From positions 62,001 through 126,000 of the forward strand of contig JANCYW010000009.1 in the NCBI GenBank assembly GCA_026184775.1: a stretch of 64,000 nucleotides of DNA. Direction: 5' to 3'. Source of the stretch: Cyanidium caldarium. Taxonomy: Eukaryota > Rhodophyta > Bangiophyceae > Cyanidiales > Cyanidiaceae. Below, piece by piece: positions 1 to 7,310 of the stretch (the stretch's first letter is position 1; every line of letters begins with the position of its first letter). The notes beneath the pieces were generated by a model that saw only the letters and a list, made by a program, of their open reading frames with translations, did not search any database and had not been told where the DNA came from. Position numbers and translations under genes: made by a program.

Positions 1-1
1 C

Positions 2-493
2 GACCTGCAGGAACTGATCACCGAGATGGAGCGCTGCGGTGAGGCCGACGCGGAACGGGCGTTTGGCCAGCACCTGCAACGCTGGCTGCCCGAGGCGCAG
101 CGGCAGCTCGACGAACTGCGACACGCGATGCGCGAGATGGACGAAGCGCTGGAGGATACGCTCTCGTTCCTGCCGGCTGACGACACCGCCGATGTCGCCA
201 GCCGAAGCGCCGGCCTGCGCGACCAGCTCTTCGTCACGGTGCTGCGTTTCGAGCAGGCGTGGACCCGATGTTTGCGCGATGAGAACGCCGCCGTGTACGC
301 CATACCCGACATCGGTAGCGGATGGCGCCTGCGCTCAGCTGCAGAGACCGCCGAGCAGGAGGAGATGCACCGACGACCGGAGATGCCGGCAATGCCGGTA
401 TCGCCGAGCGAAGATGCGGTCGGTTTCATACCGCCTCCACCACCGCCTCCACCACCTCCACCGATGTCGCTGCTGCCGCCCGCCGCTCGGTAA
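2..493 (+). CDS. Formin, C-terminal end of FH2 domain (partial)
   Basis: The reading frame is open at the left edge and ends in TAA, so this is the 3' part of a larger gene. The visible 163 residues are helical and charged, with a final block (LFVTVLRFEQAWTRC, then DEN) that looks like the last helices of a formin FH2 domain, which nucleates and elongates actin filaments. FH2 ends normally show an F-x-x-L-x-x-F pattern followed by a basic autoregulatory tail. Here the tail holds eleven consecutive prolines just before the stop, whereas formins usually carry proline runs upstream of FH2. The assignment rests on pattern only; another long coiled-coil protein is possible. It converges on the argC gene, with 46 bases between stops. 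Confidence 0.5.
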   Translation, partial: DLQELITEMERCGEADAERAFGQHLQRWLPEAQRQLDELRHAMREMDEALEDTLSFLPADDTADVASRSAGLRDQLFVTVLRFEQAWTRCLRDENAAVYAIPDIGSGWRLRSAAETAEQEEMHRRPEMPAMPVSPSEDAVGFIPPPPPPPPPPPMSLLPPAAR

Positions 494-539
494 TCCAGCA
501 ACGCCGCGCCAACGCCTGCCCAATCCTCTTGCGCCCTCG

Positions 540-1853
540 TCACGGGAACAGCGGCGGCGCCTCCAATCCCATCGTCTCCGGATAGCCCAGCATCACGTTA
601 AAGTTTTGCAGTGCCTGCCCGCTGGCGCCCTTCACCACGTTGTCGATCGCCGATATGATGATGGCGCCGTCCCGACTGCGGTCGGTGAACACGTTGATGA
701 GCACGTGGTTGCTGCCGCGCACATGGCGCGTCTGCGGCACTTGCCGCGCATCTGCCAACACGTGCACGAAGCGTTCGCCGGCGTACTGCTTGGTCAGAGC
801 CTGCTTCAGGTCCGTTGCACGCACACCCGGCCGACAACGCACGTAGATGGTCTCCAGAATGCCACGCGCCATGGGGATGAGGTGCGGCGTGAAGCGCACC
901 ACAACGCCCTCGTCGCCCAGGCCGGCGGCGCGACTGAGACCTTGCTCGATCTCCGGCGCGTGCCGGTGGTTGGCCACACCGTACGCGTGCATGCCCTCGG
1001 TGACCTCGCAGAAGAGGTTGGCCTCCTTGGCGGCTCGACCGGCACCGGTCGCACCCGACTTGGCATCGATCACGATGTCGTCCAGCTCGATGAGGCGCTG
1101 TTGCACCAGTGGGATCAGCGGCAGCTGCGCCGCCGTCGGATAACAGCCGGGATTGGCCACCAGACGGGCGCTGCGCACCTGCTCGCGTGCCATCTCGGTC
1201 AGGCCGTACACCGCCTCTTGTTGCAGCTGTGGGGCGCGATGCTCCCCGCCGTACCACTGCGCGTAGATGGCGGTGTTGAACAGGCGAAAGTCGGCCGACA
1301 GATCCACTACCCGCAACGCATACCCACCGACGTCAGCATCGCGCATCATCCGGGACACGATGTCCTGGGTGGCCGCATGCGGCAGGCAGCAGAACACCAC
1401 ATCTACCCGCGACAGGTCCACCTCCTCGTTACGCTGCATGGTCGGCAGGCGGGCGACCGGGTCCGGCTCGCCATCGCTGCCGCCGACCACGCTCGCATAG
1501 GCAAACTGCGGGCACACGCTGCCGTAGGGCAGGCCAGCGGTGCGCTCCGTGCCCGTCAGGTGCTGGATATGCGCCAGCGGGTGTCGCAACAGCAGGCGCA
1601 CCAGCTCCGACCCGGTGTAACCGGCAGCACCGAAAATGGCCACCCGCGCGGGAGCAGGGATGGAGGAAAGAATCGGAGGCCGAGCGACGATGGCCCTGCG
1701 ATAACGGCGGAGAGCGCCGCATAATGTCCCAAGTGGATGGAGAGAGACGAACGCCGACGGAGGTTGCGGGAGATGAGCACAGCCGTGCAACCGTCCCAAA
1801 AGACATAGGTCCTGGTATCCCGTTTCCTGGGCGATTTGCCGCGCGTGTATCAT
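540..1853 (-). CDS. argC: N-acetyl-gamma-glutamyl-phosphate reductase (ArgC)
   Basis: NADPH-dependent reductase of arginine/ornithine biosynthesis, converting N-acetylglutamyl phosphate to the semialdehyde. A Rossmann start (VAIFGAAGYTGSELVRLLL), the active-site signature VANPGCYPTA with the catalytic cysteine, KSGATGAGR and the C-terminal GSNHVLINVF block are all present, so the enzyme looks complete. The first in-frame ATG giving a sensible leader is at 1853; it adds about 75 residues before the Rossmann fold, rich in Arg, Leu and Ser, which fits a plastid transit peptide. Further ATGs at 1907 and 1910 are in frame and cannot be excluded. The gene is divergent from NDUFB10, and about 220 bases separate the two start codons. 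Confidence 0.93.
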   Translation of the reverse strand: MIHARQIAQETGYQDLCLLGRLHGCAHLPQPPSAFVSLHPLGTLCGALRRYRRAIVARPPILSSIPAPARVAIFGAAGYTGSELVRLLLRHPLAHIQHLTGTERTAGLPYGSVCPQFAYASVVGGSDGEPDPVARLPTMQRNEEVDLSRVDVVFCCLPHAATQDIVSRMMRDADVGGYALRVVDLSADFRLFNTAIYAQWYGGEHRAPQLQQEAVYGLTEMAREQVRSARLVANPGCYPTAAQLPLIPLVQQRLIELDDIVIDAKSGATGAGRAAKEANLFCEVTEGMHAYGVANHRHAPEIEQGLSRAAGLGDEGVVVRFTPHLIPMARGILETIYVRCRPGVRATDLKQALTKQYAGERFVHVLADARQVPQTRHVRGSNHVLINVFTDRSRDGAIIISAIDNVVKGASGQALQNFNVMLGYPETMGLEAPPLFP

Positions 1854-2071
1854 CTTACCTAAACGGAAGTCCGTCAGAGTCGACAGAAACGGCCCTCCCA
1901 CTGGCATCATCTTCCGGTGTGCCTCCGCGACGCTCAACGGCCCGCGGAACGACAGCGGCGGCCCATCGGCTGCGGGCGCCGACTTCGGTTGCGGCTGCCT
2001 GCTTCGGTTCGTGTGTGCCCGGCGACCGGGTGACGATCGCCGAGACGAATCATCCCCTCCCGACGCTTGCC

Positions 2072-2413
2072 ATGGAGGGCGACTTCAAGGAGCAAGACCG
2101 GGAAATGAGTGAAATGGCCTACGCACGGCTTCAACTCGACCGAGAGCGGGCGCGGGCCATCCACCGGGCTATTGCGGATACCCGGGCGCTGCAAGAGGAG
2201 CTGGCGGCGTGCGTGCGACGAGCCGGAGTGAATCGGTACGCGCACTGTCGCAAGGAGACCATGGCGTGCTTGGAGAAGATTCGGAAACCGTGGTACGGCG
2301 CTTTTGAGGCGGAGGAGGCGGAGGTGGCTGCGGCGCCCGAACAGGGCGAGGCGGAGGAGACCGCTGCAGAAAAGACCGAGGAGGGGGCGGAGGCAGCGGA
2401 GGAGATAGAATAA
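2072..2413 (+). CDS. NDUFB10: Mitochondrial complex I subunit NDUFB10 (plant-type PDSW)
   Basis: A 113-residue protein whose core matches the plant-type NDUFB10 pattern: a basic helix, then C-V-R-x-x-GVN-x-Y-x-x-CR followed by a cysteine seven residues later. NDUFB10 is an accessory subunit of the membrane arm of NADH dehydrogenase, imported into the intermembrane space where its cysteines form disulfides. The C terminus after KPWYGAF is a Glu/Ala-rich tail of about 35 residues that the plant proteins lack. The start was set at the first ATG beside the conserved core; the open frame upstream is unlike the family. No transit peptide is apparent, as expected for this subunit. The stop lies in GAATAAG, close to a polyadenylation hexamer. 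Confidence 0.8.
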   Translation: MEGDFKEQDREMSEMAYARLQLDRERARAIHRAIADTRALQEELAACVRRAGVNRYAHCRKETMACLEKIRKPWYGAFEAEEAEVAAAPEQGEAEETAAEKTEEGAEAAEEIE

Positions 2414-2918
2414 GCGAGATGCTGCATTGACGCTGACGACGTTTGAGCGCGCACTGCCCAGCCGCTGTCGGACGCCATGCCGTGTCATTGTCTCCTGCGA
2501 GGCGCGTGATTAAAGACGCTCCCCCACAGAGCGCTGACTAGTCCATCGCTCTCACGACTCTTTAGGGTATGCAACGCTCAGCTTTTCCTCCTCTGCTCCT
2601 CCCTCGCTCGGCTCCATGGTGATTTTCCGCGCCCTCACCGGAGCGCATTTGCGCCAAGGGTGGTTGGCGCGACAGTCGTGCGCGTGGAGCAGGCCGAAAA
2701 CGGGAACGTGTCGTCAAACGCGAGCCACACACGTGTCTGCGACGTGAGCGAGAGGGCGCGACGACGGCCTTGTGACACCACTCCGCCCTCGCGCCCTGGT
2801 GACTGTTTTCCCGCAGCGCTTTCCTCAGCTCACTGCGGCGCGCGAAGAACTCGCAGCCTCCTGCTCGCGCCGGCCGCACACGTGTGCGGGGCGCCGCAGT
2901 GTCGACCTGACACTCCTC
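2414..2918. other. Intergenic, no gene seen
   Basis: About 500 bases between NDUFB10 and the SAPS gene. It contains a pyrimidine-rich stretch (about 2580-2612) but no convincing start, RNA gene or repeat. Presumably it holds the 3' end of NDUFB10 and the promoter of the next gene. Confidence 0.5.
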
Positions 2919-5870
2919 ATGTTCTTCCGGCCGCCATACTTGGGGCCTTCGCGCATCGATGAAATTCTGGATCGCCTTGAAGAGCAGGAGCGCGCGGCAT
3001 CCACCACTGCGGGCGACGACGAGGGACACCCGGAGCGCCCGACCTCCGGCGAACCGTCGACCGTGGAGGGCGCACCCCGGCCGGACAACGCCTCGGCCAC
3101 AGCGGTGACACCGGAGGCGGCAGCATCGTATCCCACAGCGACGCTGCGGAGTATCCTCGACGAGGACGATCTGGTGTCCGAGTGCAAGGCGATGAACTTG
3201 CGGCTGTTTCGGTATTTTTCGCGGCCCGAGGTGCTGCCGCAGCTGGTGTCGCTGGCGGTGGCCCCGGCCAGTGCCGACGCACGCAAATATTCGAACGTGG
3301 CCACCGAGGTGCTGTGCTCCGATGTGGAACGCCTCAACGAGGCGCTGGTCAGCACTGACGGGGCCATGGGGCAGCTGCTGCGTTTTGTGGATGCGGCCGC
3401 GCCGATGTCGCCGGAGCTGGCCACCAACTTTGCCAAGGTGTTTCTGAACTTGTTGCGGGCCAGGCCGGACGAGGTGCTAGACGTGATCGACCGCTCCCGG
3501 GAGTCGTTCCTCTGCCGCGGACTGGTGCGCCACATTTACAATTCCAGTCTGGCGAACATCATCGTCGACATGTTGATGATCAACGAGATCGCCATCAACA
3601 AACGCGTGGTGACCATGTACGCGGAGAGCGATCTGTTGCGGCTGCTGGTCGACAAGCTTGTGGGTAGCGACGACGACGACGACGACGACGACGAAGTGCT
3701 CAGCAACGTCGTCGGGGTGATTGTGGCCATCAGCGGCCGGGCAGTGCCGCTGGCCGAGGCGCCAGAAATTCTGGGCAGTATGGGACGCGGTGCAGAGGCG
3801 GGCACCGCGTACGCCGGCGGCCCGATGTCAACGTTGTCGGCTGCTGCTGCTGCTGCTGCCGCCGCCGCCGAGGAAGAGGCCGCCCAATCCGACAGGGACG
3901 CGTCGTCGCGATCCGCTTCGGCGAGCGCGGATGTGCGAGCGCGCGAGCGTCAACACCTGGCGGCGTTGGATCTGTTGCGCCAGCCGTCGATGATCGGACG
4001 CATGTTGGATGCGGGCGCGCACAGCGACAAGCACCTGTTGCATGCGCTGACGATTGTGAACGAGTTGCTGTCCACGTACCGGGAACTGCAGCAGGAGTAC
4101 GACTCGCTGCAGCAACAGCAGCAGTCACGACGAGCTAGCGGAGCACATGAGCGCAGCACCGCGGCTCCCGCGTCGAACACGACGGACGGTGACGACAGCG
4201 AATCGGACTCGAGTCGCTCGAGCAGCGACGGACCGCCAGCGACGGCAGCAGGGACGGAACTGGCTGCTGAGGGCGCCGTCGCCGACGTGTTCGCCCGCAC
4301 CCGCGGTTTCGAAGACGAGATCCTGTCGCGTTTGTCCCAACTACTGGAGCGGTTGCGACGCGCCGGAACGGCCCCGCTGTTTGGCGTGCTGCCGCTGAAG
4401 CTGACCGAGTTTGTGGGCCAAATGATGTACGGCGGCTCGCGACGCCTGACGCGCACCATGCTGGACGCTGGTGTGCCCAAGCTGTTGGTGTACCTCTTTG
4501 TGCAGCATCCATGGGTGTCCATGCTGCATCAGCTCTTTCGCCGCATCGTCGAGGAGACGCTTATCGCGCCGTTGCGGGAGTACTTGTCGATTCTAAGCGA
4601 AGGCGTCGACGAGGCCATCGAGCGGACAGCACGCGAAGATCTGCTGGTGCCTGAGCGCTTGCGAGCGTGGTTGAGCGACGCGGCGCTGCTGCGAAACCTA
4701 CTGGACGTGTTTGAATGGAACGGGCGCGCCGAAGACGGCAGGCTGTCGCGGGAAGAGATGCTGGCGCTGGCGCGCCGCGTGCCCCAGTTGCAGTGCGACG
4801 GCGACCACGCCCGACCGCCACCGCCTCGTCTGCGCCTGTCATCCACAGCGCACGTGGTGGAGATGTTGTTCGACCTGCACGAGCAGCTGTTCGCGCGGGT
4901 GGCGTATGCATGCGTAAGCGGTACGCCTAGCGCGCCGCCGCGGTATCGCGGTCTGGCCAGTGGCGGCAGCAGCAGCGGCAGCAGCAGCAGCAGCTCGCAC
5001 TTGGCCGAGGCGGCCGTTCGCAAAGAGTGGGCATCGTCGCGCAAACCCGGGGTGAATGCGCCGCCGCTGCGGGCCATTCTGGATGATTCGCACGGCCAGC
5101 TACTGGCCGCGGCGCTGCGCAACCGCAACGACGGCGTCGACCCCGCCGAACTGTTGCACCGGTTCGAACAGGTGGTGCGCGGGCCGGTGTACCAGGCCAA
5201 GGCGTCGCAGAGACGACACCTGGGTGGGAGGCGACCGACGGCGCTGCCGTCGTTTGGCATCGGGGAGGACTTTTCACATCTGGCGGTCAGTGAAGAGCGC
5301 GGTGGTGGTGGTGGTGGTGGTGGTGGTGGTGGTGGCGGCAGTAACCATTTGGGTGGCGTCTTCCGAGTACGCCATCCGCTGGAAGGTGATGACGCGGACG
5401 AGGCGCTCGACGAAGAGGCGGCGGCGGCGGCGGCGGCCAATCAGGAAGGTGTGGGCGGCGCGGAGGACCGGAGCGGCGCCGAGCTCGATATGGACGAGCT
5501 GGTGACCGGTCTGACCAAGGGCGATCGCGAGGCACTGCTGCGATTCACCAATTACCTGGTGGCCGACAAGGACACCGAGCGCAGCAACGAAGAGCCCGGC
5601 ACACGGTCTTCCGGGCGAGACACCATCGCGAGTGGTGGCGAGAAAGGAGCGGCGACAAGTAGCATACCGCGGGATGGTGACGGCGAGCAGCAGCCTGCGG
5701 CCGATGCCATGGACACCGACGCTGGCGAGCCAGCACGTCGCGATGCCACCGCCTCAGGCGGCCCAGCTGGCGGGTCGGCGCACGAGCAAATGGAGGACCC
5801 GGGCTGGGTCGCCTTTGGTGAGCGCGACGACCCGCCGACACCGGGAGAGCGCCCGAGCAGCTGTGAATGA
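2919..5870 (+). CDS. PP6 phosphatase regulatory subunit, SAPS domain (PPP6R/SAP190 family)
   Basis: 983 residues. The start MFFRPPYLGPSRIDEILDR, followed by LDEDDLVSECKAMNLRLFRYF and then RPEVLPQLV, is the hallmark opening of SAPS-domain proteins, which bind the Sit4/PP6 catalytic subunit and direct it in cell-cycle, DNA-damage and TOR-linked signalling. The SAPS alpha-helical repeat region continues to about residue 700 (FVGQMMYGGSRRLTRTMLDAG and later LLDVFEWN). It is interrupted by homopolymer insertions made from pure codon repeats: Asp run (3668-3693), Ala run (3838-3870), Ser-rich run (4963-4996), Gly run (5301-5340) and Ala run (5417-5440). The C-terminal 200 residues are acidic and disordered. 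First gene of a same-strand row of three (with PEX14 and LETM1), each with its own gap. Confidence 0.92.
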   Translation: MFFRPPYLGPSRIDEILDRLEEQERAASTTAGDDEGHPERPTSGEPSTVEGAPRPDNASATAVTPEAAASYPTATLRSILDEDDLVSECKAMNLRLFRYFSRPEVLPQLVSLAVAPASADARKYSNVATEVLCSDVERLNEALVSTDGAMGQLLRFVDAAAPMSPELATNFAKVFLNLLRARPDEVLDVIDRSRESFLCRGLVRHIYNSSLANIIVDMLMINEIAINKRVVTMYAESDLLRLLVDKLVGSDDDDDDDDEVLSNVVGVIVAISGRAVPLAEAPEILGSMGRGAEAGTAYAGGPMSTLSAAAAAAAAAAEEEAAQSDRDASSRSASASADVRARERQHLAALDLLRQPSMIGRMLDAGAHSDKHLLHALTIVNELLSTYRELQQEYDSLQQQQQSRRASGAHERSTAAPASNTTDGDDSESDSSRSSSDGPPATAAGTELAAEGAVADVFARTRGFEDEILSRLSQLLERLRRAGTAPLFGVLPLKLTEFVGQMMYGGSRRLTRTMLDAGVPKLLVYLFVQHPWVSMLHQLFRRIVEETLIAPLREYLSILSEGVDEAIERTAREDLLVPERLRAWLSDAALLRNLLDVFEWNGRAEDGRLSREEMLALARRVPQLQCDGDHARPPPPRLRLSSTAHVVEMLFDLHEQLFARVAYACVSGTPSAPPRYRGLASGGSSSGSSSSSSHLAEAAVRKEWASSRKPGVNAPPLRAILDDSHGQLLAAALRNRNDGVDPAELLHRFEQVVRGPVYQAKASQRRHLGGRRPTALPSFGIGEDFSHLAVSEERGGGGGGGGGGGGGSNHLGGVFRVRHPLEGDDADEALDEEAAAAAAANQEGVGGAEDRSGAELDMDELVTGLTKGDREALLRFTNYLVADKDTERSNEEPGTRSSGRDTIASGGEKGAATSSIPRDGDGEQQPAADAMDTDAGEPARRDATASGGPAGGSAHEQMEDPGWVAFGERDDPPTPGERPSSCE
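5299..5340 (+). repeat. (GGT)n trinucleotide repeat coding poly-Gly
   Basis: About twelve near-perfect GGT codons inside the SAPS gene. Similar codon runs in the same gene are GAC at 3668-3693 and GCT/GCC around 3838-3870. They are in-frame and presumably length-variable. Confidence 0.9.
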
Positions 5871-6274
5871 GATGGGTGTAAGCGTGGTTGGGGGTGGCGT
5901 CGGGCGTGTGTGCCTCACGGATATGATGATTCTCGGGCGCGGGTTGCGCCCACCCAATAGACAAAGTGATGCGTCGCTGCCGGCCGCGGCCTGTCCGCCA
6001 TAAACACATCCTGGGCACCGGTCCATCCAATTGCCTACACGTTTTCATTCCGGATACTCTCGACAGACTGCTGACCGAAGCCTCGGTCGTGCCACGCTTT
6101 GTGGCTCCCACCGCTCGACTCGGCTGCCTGTCACCGACGTCTCTGTTGTGTGCTGGCGTCGACCGCCCACCGCGCCGGGCAGTGGAGTCATCGCACACGC
6201 CCATCACCTCTACCGAAGACGTCCTCACACCAATCACTGTACACGTACTTGTGCCTCCGCTCGTTCTCCTCATT
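5871..6274. other. Intergenic, no gene seen
   Basis: About 400 bases between the SAPS gene and PEX14. Reading frames cross it but none resembles a known protein and no RNA gene is apparent. The last 30 bases before PEX14 are pyrimidine-rich, as before many starts in this window. Confidence 0.5.
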
Positions 6275-7042
6275 ATGCGGGAGGACCAGGTGTCCAAAGC
6301 GGTGGAGTTTCTGCGGCATCCCACCGTGAAAAGCCGGGAGGATGCCGTAGCGTTTCTGCGACAGAAGGGACTGGAGGAGGCGGAGATTGATGAGGCGTTA
6401 CGAAGGAGCGGCGCGGCTGGGCAGGCGTCACCATCCCCTCCGGTGCCCAAGACGGCCACCGACGCGTCCGCCGGTCCAGGCGCGCTGGGATGGTTGTGGC
6501 GGGTGGCGCTCGGATTGAGTGCGCTGTCGGTGCTGCGAGAGTTGCTGAAAAAGTATGTGGTGCCGCTGTATTTCCCACAGGTGGCCGCTTCCAGCCGATT
6601 GGCGGAAGCGGCGGCGGTGACCACCACCCCTTCTTCGACGGTGGCCGTGCGCAAAGAGCTGCGCCAGCTGCGCGAAGCCGTGGAGGAGACACGCGCCGCG
6701 CTGCACACGCTCAACGAGCAACTGCAGCGGTGGAGTGACACCGCGCGTCTGCGGGAGGAACTGCGCAGCGAACTGCTGACGGCCATCGCCAGTCGCGATG
6801 CCGCCCGAGGGAATGCTGGCGCCGAAGCTCGCCCCGCATCCACGGCGCCCGGCAGCAACAGCACCACCGCGGCGCACTCGCCCTACGCGCCACCACCACC
6901 CACCGAGCCGTCGGCAGTTGCTGCGGATGCGGATCATACGCTACCGGACTTTGGCGACATCGAGCCGGCACAACCGCACTCCTGGAGTGGGGCCCGCTCG
7001 GCCGCTTCCACCCAACCGCCGGCACTCCGTCAAGGTAGGTAA
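6275..7042 (+). CDS. PEX14: Peroxin 14, peroxisomal docking protein
   Basis: 255 residues. The N-terminal helical domain (MREDQVSKAVEFLRHPTV, then AVAFLRQKGLEEAEIDEAL) is the conserved Pex14 module that binds WxxxF motifs of the import receptor PEX5 and PEX19. A hydrophobic segment near residues 70-95 (ALGWLWRVALGLSAL) is the membrane-embedded part, followed by a coiled coil (about 115-165) and a Pro/Ala/Ser-rich tail. This is the order of domains in PEX14 from yeast to plants; it is shorter than most (human 377). The last codons read CAAGGTAGGTAA, which includes a 5' splice-site-like GTAGGT, so an alternative spliced C terminus is conceivable but unsupported. The organism therefore makes peroxisomes. 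Confidence 0.85.
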   Translation: MREDQVSKAVEFLRHPTVKSREDAVAFLRQKGLEEAEIDEALRRSGAAGQASPSPPVPKTATDASAGPGALGWLWRVALGLSALSVLRELLKKYVVPLYFPQVAASSRLAEAAAVTTTPSSTVAVRKELRQLREAVEETRAALHTLNEQLQRWSDTARLREELRSELLTAIASRDAARGNAGAEARPASTAPGSNSTTAAHSPYAPPPPTEPSAVAADADHTLPDFGDIEPAQPHSWSGARSAASTQPPALRQGR

Positions 7043-7310
7043 AGTGAGATGACTTGGTGGGACACCACGACCTATCGTATGGGTTTGTTGCACACCCCTT
7101 CGCTCTCTGTATGCGTTCCTCGTGGTCGTGCACCGCTCACCGGTCGCTCGTCCTCGCCTGGGCGCCCGCGCGCGGTGGAGACCGCGACGGTCCGTCGGGC
7201 CTGCTCGCGAGTGCCGCACGACGTCCTGCCGGGCACTCGAACTGGACGCGTCGTCGGTGTCACCAAGTGTGTGTCTGGCGACCGCGCTGCTAGTCCGTGC
7301 GGTCGGTGAG

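Noticed and set aside
3668-3693. GAC repeat as a possible binding array or CRISPR-like repeat
   Set aside because: It is an in-frame Asp run within the SAPS gene; no spacer structure.
7031-7310. Spliced alternative 3' end of PEX14 from a GTAGGT donor
   Set aside because: No acceptor with a branch site and no conserved coding sequence in the gap.
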